This document shows, one piece after another, positions 46,343 through 54,686 of a stretch of DNA of 64,000 bases (positions are counted from its first letter, which is position 1; every line of letters begins with the position of its first letter). The DNA is taken from contig NZ_JAOCQF010000003.1 of the NCBI RefSeq assembly GCF_025380365.1, forward strand, positions 186,001 through 250,000, written 5' to 3'. Under the pieces are notes generated by a model. It saw only the letters and a list, made by a program, of their open reading frames with translations. It did not search any database and was not told where the DNA came from. The translations under genes and the position numbers were made by a program. This DNA is from Albidovulum sediminis. GTDB lineage: Bacteria; Pseudomonadota; Alphaproteobacteria; Rhodobacterales; Rhodobacteraceae.

Positions 46343-46343
46343 C

Positions 46344-47783
46344 TCAGCCCCCGTTCCGGGCTTCGATGCGGCGAACCGTTGCCGCCGGGACCAGCGCCTG
46401 GCCCAGTTCCGCCAGAACGCGTGCCTTGGCGCCGACGGGCATCCGCTTGCATCCCTCCACAATCGCGACCAGCGCCGCGCGCCGTTCCGGTGTCAGCGGG
46501 ATCAGCGCGGCTTCCTCGGGCGCGCCCTCGCGCACGGGACGGATGCGGATGCCCGGACCCAGAAGGGGCGACCGGCCCGCCACGATCTCGCGCCCGGCCA
46601 GATCGTCCACGGCGACGATCACGCTGTCGCCTTGCCGCCGCAGCACCGCGACCGGACGCGCCTCAAGCCGTTCTTCCTCGCCGACAACAAGCACGGTCCC
46701 GTCCGGACCAAGCGCCGCCGCCGGGATGACGGCCGCCCCGGCAAGGTCCGGCTCGGTGACGGAGACAGTGACGAAGTCGCCGGGCTTCAGCCCCTCGGCG
46801 CGGTCGAGCGAGGCAAAGACAAGTCGTCCGCTTTCCCCAGCAGCAACGGCTGCACCCGCCCGGTCCAGCCGTCCGGACGACGCGATCGCCACCCCGGACT
46901 CGACCTGCACCGGCAGGGGCAGAAGCCGCGCGTCGGCATCCAGAAGGCGGGTGAATTCGGCGGTCGAAATCCGGAACGCCACCTCAAGTGCCGCCGGATC
47001 GATCAGGTCGCCCAGTTTTTCGTTCCGGCTGACAAGCCCCCCCTCGACCACGCTGATCGCGGCGAGAACGCCGGAGAACTCCGCCCGCAGGACGGTATCG
47101 GCCACGCGGCGCTCGGCCTCGGCCAAGGTTATTTCGGCCCTTGAGACGGCCGACATGGCGCGGTCAAGCCGCGCTTCCGCCTCGGCCAGCGCCTGACGGC
47201 GCGCAAGCACGCCCTGTGCGGCAGACGAAACCGCCAGCGCCGCGGCTTCCCGGTCGGCCGCCGTTCCCAAGCCCTTGGTCGCCAGATCCTCCAGCCGCGC
47301 CAGGGCCTGTCCGCGCAGGTCGGCCTGCACCTCGGCCGCGGCCAGATCGTCGCGCGCAAGGACCAGCGCGCGTTCGGCCTCGGCCTTTTCCAGCCGCGCG
47401 CTGTCCAGATCGGAACTGGAAAGATCGCGCGCGGCCTCGGCATCGCGGGGATCGAGACGCACCAGGATATCCCCGGCTGCAACCGCGCCGCCTTCCACCA
47501 GGTTCGGATGTATCTCGATCACCGTTCCCTCGGCCGCGGAACGCAACTCCAGCGTCTTGCGGCTTCGCACGGTTCCGTAGGCGGTCAGGGTCGGCGCGAC
47601 GGTGGCAGGCTCCAGCCGAAGCACGTTCGCTGCGAAGATCCTTTCCCGCGCGCCCTCGGCCGGAGCGGGCCCGGCCTGCCGCGTTTCCAGCGCATCGCGC
47701 AGCCACAAGCCAGCCACCAGCAGGAACGCGGCAGCAGCCGTCAGGTGCACCAGGCCGAGCAGGCTTCGAAAGGCGAAACGCAT
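46344..47783 (-). CDS. RND efflux periplasmic adaptor (second system)
   Basis: A 479-residue membrane fusion protein, anchored by a helix at about 8-30. Lipoyl halves around GTVIEIHPNLVEGGAVAAGD and TVLRAEFSGVLAAISVVEGG enclose a long Ala/Glu/Arg-rich helical hairpin (about 110-215). The carboxy-terminal region is longer than usual (to 479), with SVIVAVDDLAGREIVAGRSP and a final helical tail. TGAGATG joins it to the RND gene, so they are one operon. GAGG precedes ATG 47783. No outer-membrane channel gene is nearby. Confidence 0.88.
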   Translation of the reverse strand: MRFAFRSLLGLVHLTAAAAFLLVAGLWLRDALETRQAGPAPAEGARERIFAANVLRLEPATVAPTLTAYGTVRSRKTLELRSAAEGTVIEIHPNLVEGGAVAAGDILVRLDPRDAEAARDLSSSDLDSARLEKAEAERALVLARDDLAAAEVQADLRGQALARLEDLATKGLGTAADREAAALAVSSAAQGVLARRQALAEAEARLDRAMSAVSRAEITLAEAERRVADTVLRAEFSGVLAAISVVEGGLVSRNEKLGDLIDPAALEVAFRISTAEFTRLLDADARLLPLPVQVESGVAIASSGRLDRAGAAVAAGESGRLVFASLDRAEGLKPGDFVTVSVTEPDLAGAAVIPAAALGPDGTVLVVGEEERLEARPVAVLRRQGDSVIVAVDDLAGREIVAGRSPLLGPGIRIRPVREGAPEEAALIPLTPERRAALVAIVEGCKRMPVGAKARVLAELGQALVPAATVRRIEARNGG

Positions 47784-47867
47784 TACCTCAAACCCATCCG
47801 CGAGAAGGCAAATCCTATCCTGCCGGCCGGAATGCTCCAAGCTCAAAGCATTGCACGCACGCGGGCG

Positions 47868-48410
47868 TTACTTCCGTCGCAGATGCTCATCCAGCCGTGG
47901 CATGATCTCGACAAAGTTGCAGGGACGGTGGCGGTAGTCGAACTGCCATTTCAGGATTTCGTCCCAAGCGTCCTTGCAGGCGCCGGGACTGCCGGGCAGC
48001 GCGAACAGGTAGGTCCCCCCGGCAACCCCGCCGGTGGCACGGCTTTGCACCGCGCTTGTGCCGATCTTCTGCATCGACACGACGGTGAAGACCGTAGCGA
48101 AGGCCTCGATCTCCTTCTCGTAGACGTCCCGGTGCGCCTCGACCGTGACGTCGCGCCCGGTCAACCCGGTGCCGCCGGTGGAGATCACCACATCCACCCC
48201 CGGATCGGCGCACCAGGCCCGAAGCTTTGCCGCAATCTCCGCCCGTTCGTCGCGCACGATGTCGCGGGCGGCCAGCACATGCCCCGCCTCGGCGATCCGC
48301 GCGACCAGCGTATCGCCAGACCGGTCCTCGGCCAGGCCGCGCGTGTCCGATACCGTCAGGACGGCGATGCGGACGGGGATGAAGTCCTTGGTTTCGTCGA
48401 TGCGGCTCAT
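47868..48410 (-). CDS. moaB: Molybdenum cofactor biosynthesis protein MoaB
   Basis: A 180-residue protein of the MoaB/Mog fold, which adenylylates molybdopterin or binds it. Blocks VRIAVLTVSDTRG, DVVISTGGTGLTGRDVT and LFALPGSPGACKDAWDEIL are typical. Full length. Its start overlaps the stop of the upstream uracil-DNA glycosylase gene (ATGA). moaE and moaD lie 12 kb away, so molybdopterin genes are scattered here. Confidence 0.93.
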   Translation of the reverse strand: MSRIDETKDFIPVRIAVLTVSDTRGLAEDRSGDTLVARIAEAGHVLAARDIVRDERAEIAAKLRAWCADPGVDVVISTGGTGLTGRDVTVEAHRDVYEKEIEAFATVFTVVSMQKIGTSAVQSRATGGVAGGTYLFALPGSPGACKDAWDEILKWQFDYRHRPCNFVEIMPRLDEHLRRK

Positions 48411-49198
48411 GTATTTCCGACCAGTTTCGATTTCAGCGACAGAAGATCGGCCCAGGCTTCGCGCTTGGCCGAGGGCGTGCGCAGAAGGTAGGCGGGGTGG
48501 TTCATCGGCAGGGCCGGACGGCCGAACGCCTGCGTCCAGTTCCCGCGAAGCCGGGTGATGCCGCGCCGGCCCAGCGCCGCCGCGCAGGCGGTGTTGCCCA
48601 TCAGGACGATCAGGTCCGGATCGGCCAGTTCGACATGGCGTTGCACGAAGGGCAGCATCATCGCGATCTCGCCCTGCTCCGGGTCGCGGTTCTGTGGCGG
48701 TCGCCAGGGCAGGACGTTGGTGATGTAGAGCGCCTCGGCCGGGTGGTGCGCCATCCGCGACAGCCCGATGGCTGCGAACATCCGGTCAAGCAACTGCCCG
48801 GCCCGGCCCACGAAGGGGCGCCCCTCCATGTCCTCCTCGCGGCCCGGCGCCTCGCCCAGGATCATGACCCGCGCCTCGGGGTTGCCGTCTGCAAAGACGA
48901 AGTTGCGCGCGCCCTTCCTCAGATCGCAATGGTCATAGGACGCCTCGATCGCGGCCAGTTCCTCAAGCGTTCGGGCGCGCGCCGCCATCGCGGCAGCCAC
49001 CGCGACGGGATCGGCCGCGCCGGGTGCCGCCGGCGCGGCCACCGCGGCAGGGGCCGCGACTTCGGCCGGCTTCGGCGCCGCATCCTCGTAGCGATTGACC
49101 GGATCATCCCCGATGGCCTCGTCCGCGCCCAGTTCCGCCTGCCACTCGTAAAGCGCGCGGGCCGTCGCAAAATCCATCTGGGAGAGGGCTGAGTCCAT
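48407..49198 (-). CDS. Uracil-DNA glycosylase, family-4-like
   Basis: A 263-residue protein with an Ala/Pro-rich amino-terminal linker (about 40-70) and a UDG fold: GEAPGREEDMEGRPFVGRAG (motif 1), YITNVLPWRPPQNRDP and MNHPAYLLR (motif 2). It should excise uracil from DNA. Family 4 enzymes bind a 4Fe-4S cluster through four cysteines; here only one of the first pair (YDHC) is present, KC before RPP is PW, and the cysteine before PFV is missing. So the cluster is probably absent. Coupled to moaB. Confidence 0.85.
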   Translation of the reverse strand: MDSALSQMDFATARALYEWQAELGADEAIGDDPVNRYEDAAPKPAEVAAPAAVAAPAAPGAADPVAVAAAMAARARTLEELAAIEASYDHCDLRKGARNFVFADGNPEARVMILGEAPGREEDMEGRPFVGRAGQLLDRMFAAIGLSRMAHHPAEALYITNVLPWRPPQNRDPEQGEIAMMLPFVQRHVELADPDLIVLMGNTACAAALGRRGITRLRGNWTQAFGRPALPMNHPAYLLRTPSAKREAWADLLSLKSKLVGNT

Positions 49199-49235
49199 GG
49201 CCGCCAAGCTAGGCATCCGCCCGGCCGACCACAAG

Positions 49236-49259
49236 CATCGTATTGGCCATCGTATTGGC
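49236..49259 (+). repeat. Tandem 12-base duplication before pyrB
   Basis: CATCGTATTGGC occurs twice without spacer (49236-49247 and 49248-49259), and CGTTGCC follows. It lies in the 116-base gap between divergent udg and pyrB, 56 bases before the pyrB start. It could be a replication slip or a repeated binding site. Confidence 0.8.
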
Positions 49260-49314
49260 CGTTGCCCGATGCGCGGCCATTTGCCATAAGCCCTGAAACG
49301 GACCGGAGGCCCTG

Positions 49315-50277
49315 ATGACATTCCGCGCGCGGCATCTTCTGGGGATCGAGCACCTTGCCCCGGAAGAAATTCGCACCGTCCTCGACCTTGCCGAGACCTA
49401 TGTCGATCTGAACCGGCGCACGGTGAAGCATGCCGATGCGCTGGCAGGCATGACCCAGATCAACATGTTCTTCGAAGCCTCGACCCGAACGCAGGCGTCG
49501 TTCGAACTGGCCGGCAAGCGGCTTGGGGCGGACGTGATGAACATGTCGGTTGCCCATTCGTCGGTGAAGAAGGGGGAAACCCTGATCGACACCGCGCTGA
49601 CGCTGAACGCGATGCACCCTGACCTTCTGGTTGTCCGACACCCCGCCTCGGGCGCGGTCGACCTGCTGGCGCAGAAGGTCAACTGCGCCGTGCTGAACGC
49701 CGGCGACGGGCGGCATGAACACCCGACGCAGGCGCTCCTGGACGCGCTGACCATCCGCCGGGCGAAGGGCCGCATCCAGCGCCTGACGGTCGCCATCTGC
49801 GGCGACATCGCGCACAGCCGGGTCGCCCGGTCGAACCTGATCCTGCTGGGCAAGATGGAAAACCGCATCCGCCTGATCGGCCCGCCGACGCTGATGCCCT
49901 CGGGCGTCGCAGACTTCGGCTGCGAACTTTACGACGACATGCGCGAGGGGCTGAAGGGCTGCGACGTGGTGATGATGCTGAGGCTCCAGAAGGAGCGGAT
50001 GGACGGCGGCTTCATCCCCTCGGAACGCGAGTACTATCACCGCTATGGCCTCGACGCGGAAAAACTGTCCTTCGCGAAGGAGGATGCCATCGTCATGCAT
50101 CCGGGACCGATGAACCGCGGGGTGGAGATCGACGGCGAACTGGCCGACGACATCAACCGGAGCGTCATCCAGGATCAGGTGGAGATGGGCGTCGCGGTGC
50201 GCATGGCCTGCATGGACCTCTTGGCCCGGAACCTGCGTGCCGAACGCGGGCGGCAGGCGGTGGGGGTGATGGTTTGA
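49315..50277 (+). CDS. pyrB: Aspartate carbamoyltransferase catalytic subunit
   Basis: A 320-residue enzyme that joins carbamoyl phosphate and aspartate in pyrimidine synthesis. The carbamoyl-phosphate loop is [13 protein letters not shown] (S56-T59), the catalytic KKGET lysine follows in [22 protein letters not shown] and HPGPMNRG complete the site. GGAGG at 49305-49309 sets the start. No pyrI regulatory chain is present; instead a dihydroorotase-like gene follows 70 bases later, which in other bacteria forms a structural complex with PyrB. Confidence 0.96.
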   Translation: MTFRARHLLGIEHLAPEEIRTVLDLAETYVDLNRRTVKHADALAGMTQINMFFEASTRTQASFELAGKRLGADVMNMSVAHSSVKKGETLIDTALTLNAMHPDLLVVRHPASGAVDLLAQKVNCAVLNAGDGRHEHPTQALLDALTIRRAKGRIQRLTVAICGDIAHSRVARSNLILLGKMENRIRLIGPPTLMPSGVADFGCELYDDMREGLKGCDVVMMLRLQKERMDGGFIPSEREYYHRYGLDAEKLSFAKEDAIVMHPGPMNRGVEIDGELADDINRSVIQDQVEMGVAVRMACMDLLARNLRAERGRQAVGVMV

Positions 50278-50347
50278 TGGGCGCTTTTGACCACAGAGGA
50301 CCGCGACCGGCCGAAGCAGGGGCGGGAAGAACGAGGCTGTCCACGAC

Positions 50348-51622
50348 ATGACCACCCTCCTCACCAACGCCCGCCTGATCGACCCAGAGGCGCTGACCGA
50401 GACCACCGGCAGCCTATTGATCGAGAACGGCCAGATCGCCGCCCTGAACGGCACCACCCCCAATGGCGCGACCGTGATAGACTGTGGGGGCAAATGCCTC
50501 GCCCCCGGCATCGTCGATCTCGGCGTCAAGATCGGTGAGCCGGGGGAGCGGCACAAGGAATCGTTCCGCTCTGCCGGTCTTGCGGCGGCGGCGGGCGGCG
50601 TGACCACGATCATCGCCCGGCCCGACACGAACCCGTCCATCGACAATCCTGAAACGCTGGAATTCGTCACCCGCCGCGCGGCCGAGGCGTCGCCCGTCCG
50701 CATCCGCCACATGGCCGCCCTGACCAAGGGCCGCGAGGGGCGGGAGATGACGGAGATCGGGTTCCTGCTCGACGCGGGGGCGATTGCGTTCACCGACTGC
50801 GACCACGTGGTAACGGATACCAAGGTCCTGTCCCGCGCGCTGACCTATGCGAGGTCATTGGGCGCGCTTGTCATGGGCCACCCGCAGGAACCGGGCCTGT
50901 CGAAGGGTGCCGCCACCACCTCGGGCAAGTTCGCCTCGCTTCGCGGCCTGCCGGGCGTGTCGCCCATGGCGGAACGGATCGGCTTTGACCGCGACATGGG
51001 TCTGGTCGAGATGACCGGGGTCCGCTACCACTTCGACCAGATCACCACCGCCCGCGCGCTGCCGCCGCTTGAACGCGCCAAGGGGAACGGCTTCGACGTG
51101 ACGGCGGGCACCTCGATCCATCACCTCACGCTCAATGAATTCGACGTCGGGAACTATCGCACCTTCTTCAAGGTCAAGCCGCCGCTGCGCAGCGAGGATG
51201 ACCGCCTGGCGACGGTGCAGGCCGTGGCCTCGGGCCTGATCGACATCATCAGTTCCATGCACACGCCGCAGGACGAGGAATCGAAGCGCCTGCCCTATGA
51301 GGACGCGGCATCCGGCGCGGTCGCGCTGGAAACCTTCCTGCCGGCGGCGATGCGGCTTCATCACGCCGGGCACCTCAGCCTGCCGCAGCTTTTCCGCGCC
51401 ATGGCCCTCAACCCCGCAAGGCGGCTTGGCCTGCCGCAGGGCCGGCTTGCCGTGGGCGCGCCTGCCGATCTGGTTCTATTCGACCCCGACGCGCCCTTCG
51501 TGCTCGACCGGTTCAAGCTCCGCTCCAAGTCCAAGAACACCCCATTCGACGGGCAGCGGATGGAAGGCCGGGTTCTGGCGACCTGGGTTGCAGGCAAACA
51601 GGTATTCAGCGCGGAGGCTTAG
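50348..51622 (+). CDS. Dihydroorotase-like protein, probably non-catalytic (PyrC-prime type)
   Basis: A 424-residue amidohydrolase-fold protein clearly of the dihydroorotase family (LAPGIVDLGVKIGEPGERHKE, RPDTNPSIDNP, SSMHTPQDEESKRLPYEDA, LNPARRLGLPQGRLAVGAPADLVLF). The zinc-binding HxH after PG(I/L)VDL is replaced by G59-x-K61, and the DHAP catalytic aspartate position reads MHTP. With the metal ligands and base gone it should not hydrolyse dihydroorotate. Position after pyrB fits the inactive PyrC-prime that scaffolds PyrB in Pseudomonas. A true dihydroorotase would then be elsewhere in the genome. Confidence 0.85.
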   Translation: MTTLLTNARLIDPEALTETTGSLLIENGQIAALNGTTPNGATVIDCGGKCLAPGIVDLGVKIGEPGERHKESFRSAGLAAAAGGVTTIIARPDTNPSIDNPETLEFVTRRAAEASPVRIRHMAALTKGREGREMTEIGFLLDAGAIAFTDCDHVVTDTKVLSRALTYARSLGALVMGHPQEPGLSKGAATTSGKFASLRGLPGVSPMAERIGFDRDMGLVEMTGVRYHFDQITTARALPPLERAKGNGFDVTAGTSIHHLTLNEFDVGNYRTFFKVKPPLRSEDDRLATVQAVASGLIDIISSMHTPQDEESKRLPYEDAASGAVALETFLPAAMRLHHAGHLSLPQLFRAMALNPARRLGLPQGRLAVGAPADLVLFDPDAPFVLDRFKLRSKSKNTPFDGQRMEGRVLATWVAGKQVFSAEA

Positions 51623-51623
51623 G

Positions 51624-52229
51624 ATGCCGGAACTGACAAGCGGGCCTTTGGCCCTGATCCTGGCGGCGATGCTGGGCTATCTGCTGGGATCGGTTCCCTT
51701 CGGCCTTCTGGTCACGCGGGCGATGGGGCTGGACGACCCGCGCGGGATCGGGTCGGGCAACATCGGCGCGACGAACGTGCTGCGCACCGGCAGCAAGCCC
51801 GCGGCGCTGGCCACGCTGCTGCTAGACGGTGGCAAGGGGGCGGTGGCGGTGCTGGTCGCGCGCGCCCTCTCCGGCGCGGATGCCGCGCAGGTCGCAGGCC
51901 TTGCCGCGTTTCTCGGCCACCTTTACCCGGTCTGGCTGAAGTTCCGCGGCGGCAAGGGGGTGGCGACCTTCATCGGCACGTTGCTGGCCCTGGCCTGGCC
52001 GGTCGGGATCGCAACCTGCGGCACCTGGCTTGTGGCCGCCGTCGTGACCCGCCGCTCGTCGCTGGGCGCACTCGTCTCGGCCGCGCTTGCGGCGGTCTGG
52101 GCCGGCTTCCTCGGCTACGGCGCGATGTCGATCCTGATCCTCATCCTCGCCACGCTGGTGTTCTGGCGCCACCGCACCAACATCGCCCGGATCCTGAACG
52201 GGACGGAACCGCGGATCGGGCGGAAGTGA
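51624..52229 (+). CDS. plsY: Glycerol-3-phosphate acyltransferase PlsY
   Basis: A 201-residue integral membrane enzyme that acylates glycerol-3-phosphate from acyl-phosphate, the first step of phospholipid synthesis. The three PlsY motifs are GSGNIGATNVLRTG, LLDGGKGAVAV and HLYPVWLKFRGGKGVAT, between about five helices. GGAGG at 51612-51616 and ATG 51624, one base after the pyrC-like stop, so co-transcribed with the pyr genes. Confidence 0.95.
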   Translation: MPELTSGPLALILAAMLGYLLGSVPFGLLVTRAMGLDDPRGIGSGNIGATNVLRTGSKPAALATLLLDGGKGAVAVLVARALSGADAAQVAGLAAFLGHLYPVWLKFRGGKGVATFIGTLLALAWPVGIATCGTWLVAAVVTRRSSLGALVSAALAAVWAGFLGYGAMSILILILATLVFWRHRTNIARILNGTEPRIGRK

Positions 52230-52305
52230 CCCGGCGCGGGACGACTGAGTCCCGGATGCAACTCAGGGAAGATCGTTGGGCGCGGTTCTTGCCAAGCCGG
52301 CTCAC

Positions 52306-52328
52306 CTGACGGAAGCTTCCGCCGTCAG
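52306..52328 (+). promoter_or_regulatory. Hairpin beside the ribosome site of the DUF805 gene
   Basis: CTGACGG (52306-52312) pairs exactly with CCGTCAG (52322-52328) around a 9-base loop, ending 3 bases before the GGAGG ribosome site (52332-52336). A second inverted pair, CTGAGT (52245-52250) and ACTCAG (52261-52266), lies upstream and may end the plsY message. The position suggests an effect on translation or an mRNA 5-prime end structure. Confidence 0.45.
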
Positions 52329-52343
52329 AACGGAGGAAGGCCG

Positions 52344-52751
52344 ATGGACTTCACGACTGCTGTCAAGACCTGCTTCAACAAGTACGCCACCTTCAGCGGC
52401 CGCGCCGTGCGGTCGGAATACTGGTGGTTCGTCCTGTTCCTGATCATCGCGAACATCGTTGCCAGCGTCCTGGACATGGCAATCATGGGCAACGGCGGAA
52501 TGGGGTTCCAGCCGATTTCCACCATCTTCGCGCTGGCCACGCTGCTGCCGAGCCTTGCGGCCGGTGCGCGGCGCCTGCATGACACGGGGCGGACCGGATG
52601 GTGGCTGCTGATCGCGTTCATCCCGATTCTCGGGGCGATCATCCTGATCTGGTTCCTCGCGCAGCGGGGCGAAGACGGTACCAACGCCTACGGCCCCGCA
52701 CCGACCACCGGCGGCGCGGGAACCTCGATCCCCAGGGTCGATCGTCAGTAG
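52344..52751 (+). CDS. DUF805 membrane protein
   Basis: A 135-residue protein with about four hydrophobic segments. Its start FTTAVKTCFNKYATFSGRAVRSEYWWFVLF and the block GARRLHDTGRTGWW are the DUF805 signature. Function unknown; members are small inner-membrane proteins. The last 7 bases overlap the convergent gshA gene. Confidence 0.93.
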   Translation: MDFTTAVKTCFNKYATFSGRAVRSEYWWFVLFLIIANIVASVLDMAIMGNGGMGFQPISTIFALATLLPSLAAGARRLHDTGRTGWWLLIAFIPILGAIILIWFLAQRGEDGTNAYGPAPTTGGAGTSIPRVDRQ

Positions 52752-54115
52752 CTGTATTCGGCGTAGATGCGGGACAGATCGCCCGCCCAGGCGCCGTGAT
52801 ACTTCTCCAGCAGTTCGTCGGCCGGGGTCTTCCCGGTTTCGACGCTTTCTTGCAGCGCGTTCAGGAAATGGGTTTCGTCCGGAACCATGCCGCCGGCGCC
52901 CGGCCGGGCGCGGGCCTTGAGGCCGGACTGCGCGATCGCCACGACCTCCCGCGCGAGATCGAGCATCCTTATCCCGCCCACTTCGGCCTGAAGCCCGTGG
53001 ACAGACGCCGCCACGCGCAGCGCCTCGCGCGTTTCGTGGCTCCAGCCCTTCGCCAGGTCCCACGCGGCGTCAAGTGCGGGCTGATCGTAGAGCAGCCCCA
53101 CCCAAAGCGCCGGCAGGGCGCAGAGCCGCCGCCAGGGCCCGCCATCGGCCCCACGCATCTCGATGTATTTCTTCACCCGCGCCTCGGGGAAGACCGTCGT
53201 CATGTGGTCGGCCCAGTCCGACAGCGTCGGCTTTTCCCCCGGCAGCGCGGGCAGTTCGCCCTCCAGGAAATCCCGGAAGCTTTGCCCCAGCGCGTTGATG
53301 TACTTTCCATCGCGGTAGACAAAATACATCGGCACATCTAGGACATAGTCCACGTACCGCTGATACCCCATGCCGTCTTCGAAGACGAAGGGCAGCATCC
53401 CCGTGCGCGCGCCATCCAGATCGCGCCAAATGCGTGAACGCCAGCTCTTGTGCCCGTTCGGCTTGCCGTCGAAGAAGGGAGAGTTGGCGAAAAGCGCTGT
53501 GGCCACGGGCTGAAGGCTGAGCGCCACGCGCAGCTTCTTCACCATGTCGGCCTCGGACGCGAAATCGAGGTTCACCTGCACCGTGCAGGTCCGGTACATC
53601 ATCTGGGTGCCGTGCGTGCCGACGCGCCCCATGTAATCGGTCATCAGACGGTAGCGCCCCTTGGGCATCATCGGCATCTGCTCATGCGACCATTCGGGCG
53701 CCGCGCCTAGGCCGATGAACCGCGCGCCGATCCTGTCGGCAACCTCCTTCACCTCGCGCAGGTGTTCGTTCACCTCGTCGCAGGTCTGGTGAATCGTCTC
53801 GAGCGGCGCGCCGGACAGTTCAAGCTGCCCGCCGGGTTCCAGCGACACGTTGGCGCCGTCCTTGGTCAGCCCGATGATGTTGCCCTGCTCCAGCACCGGC
53901 GCCCAGCCGAAACGGTCGCGCAGCCCCTCGAGCATCGCCTTGATGGAGCGCGGCCCGTCATAGGGCAGCGGCTTCAACGTGTCCTGGCAATAGCCGAACT
54001 TCTCGTGCTCGGTGCCGATCCGCCAGTCGTCCTTGGGTTTCTCGCCCGAGGCCATGTATTCGGCCAATTGTTCGAACCGCTCGATCGGGCCGCCGCCGGA
54101 CTGAGGAATGGACAT
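52745..54115 (-). CDS. gshA: Glutamate-cysteine ligase, plant type (GCS2)
   Basis: A 456-residue enzyme for the first step of glutathione synthesis, joining glutamate and cysteine with ATP. The family segments WRIGTEHEKFGY, SLEPGGQLELSGAPLETIHQ, YRTCTVQVNLDFASEADM and HMTTVFPEARVKKYIEMRGAD are conserved in the proteobacterial/plant GCS group. ATG 54115 is the family start; a longer in-frame extension is rejected. Convergent with DUF805. Confidence 0.95.
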   Translation of the reverse strand: MSIPQSGGGPIERFEQLAEYMASGEKPKDDWRIGTEHEKFGYCQDTLKPLPYDGPRSIKAMLEGLRDRFGWAPVLEQGNIIGLTKDGANVSLEPGGQLELSGAPLETIHQTCDEVNEHLREVKEVADRIGARFIGLGAAPEWSHEQMPMMPKGRYRLMTDYMGRVGTHGTQMMYRTCTVQVNLDFASEADMVKKLRVALSLQPVATALFANSPFFDGKPNGHKSWRSRIWRDLDGARTGMLPFVFEDGMGYQRYVDYVLDVPMYFVYRDGKYINALGQSFRDFLEGELPALPGEKPTLSDWADHMTTVFPEARVKKYIEMRGADGGPWRRLCALPALWVGLLYDQPALDAAWDLAKGWSHETREALRVAASVHGLQAEVGGIRMLDLAREVVAIAQSGLKARARPGAGGMVPDETHFLNALQESVETGKTPADELLEKYHGAWAGDLSRIYAEYSY

Positions 54116-54173
54116 GGTTGGGGCTCCGATCGTGGGCGTATGCAAGGCGCATAGAGGTCGCGCGTCCGGACGG

Positions 54174-54686
54174 TCAAGTCAAGGCCGCGCGGGCGGGCCT
54201 TTGCCACAGAACCTCTGTGCCTGCATGCGCATCCAGTGCGCGTGAAAGCGCGCCCATGTCGATGCCGGGCAGTGCGGCGAAGGCGTCGTGCAGCAGGTCC
54301 GCCCCCGCGGCGGCGATGGGCACCAGCAGGATCTGCCCATCCGCCTGCCTGAGCCGCCAGTGCTTGCGGCCGTTGACGACGATCATGCGGATTTCGGCCA
54401 GTTCGCGCAGGGCGACGTATCCGCCGAAACTGGGGCCGAAGTACCCGATCTGGCCTTCGTCGATCTCGATGACGCCGGGCGCGTCCACCGCGCGATCGAA
54501 CCGGCGACGACGGACCGCGATGACCGCCAGCGCAAGGCCCAGGCCCGCAAGCATCACGCCAAGCGGCATCAGCAGGTAGCCGCCCAGCGTCACCAGCCAC
54601 AGCCCGAGGCCCGCCACGGCCAGCGCCGACCAGACTTCGCGCCAGCGGACCAGCCGCGCCCGCACCTCGGGCCTGATGAAGCTCAT
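54174..54686 (-). CDS. Unrecognised two-helix membrane protein
   Basis: A 170-residue protein. Two adjacent transmembrane helices (about 17-38 and 40-58) end in a basic RRRRFDRA stop-transfer; the rest (65-170) is a soluble, beta-rich domain (GVIEIDEGQIGYFGPSFGGYVAL, then WRLRQADGQILLVPIA) reminiscent of bacterial PH-like domains. I do not recognise the family. Its start overlaps the stop of the upstream unknown gene (ATGA), so the two work together; rsmE precedes them in the same unit. Confidence 0.75.
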   Translation of the reverse strand: MSFIRPEVRARLVRWREVWSALAVAGLGLWLVTLGGYLLMPLGVMLAGLGLALAVIAVRRRRFDRAVDAPGVIEIDEGQIGYFGPSFGGYVALRELAEIRMIVVNGRKHWRLRQADGQILLVPIAAAGADLLHDAFAALPGIDMGALSRALDAHAGTEVLWQRPARAALT

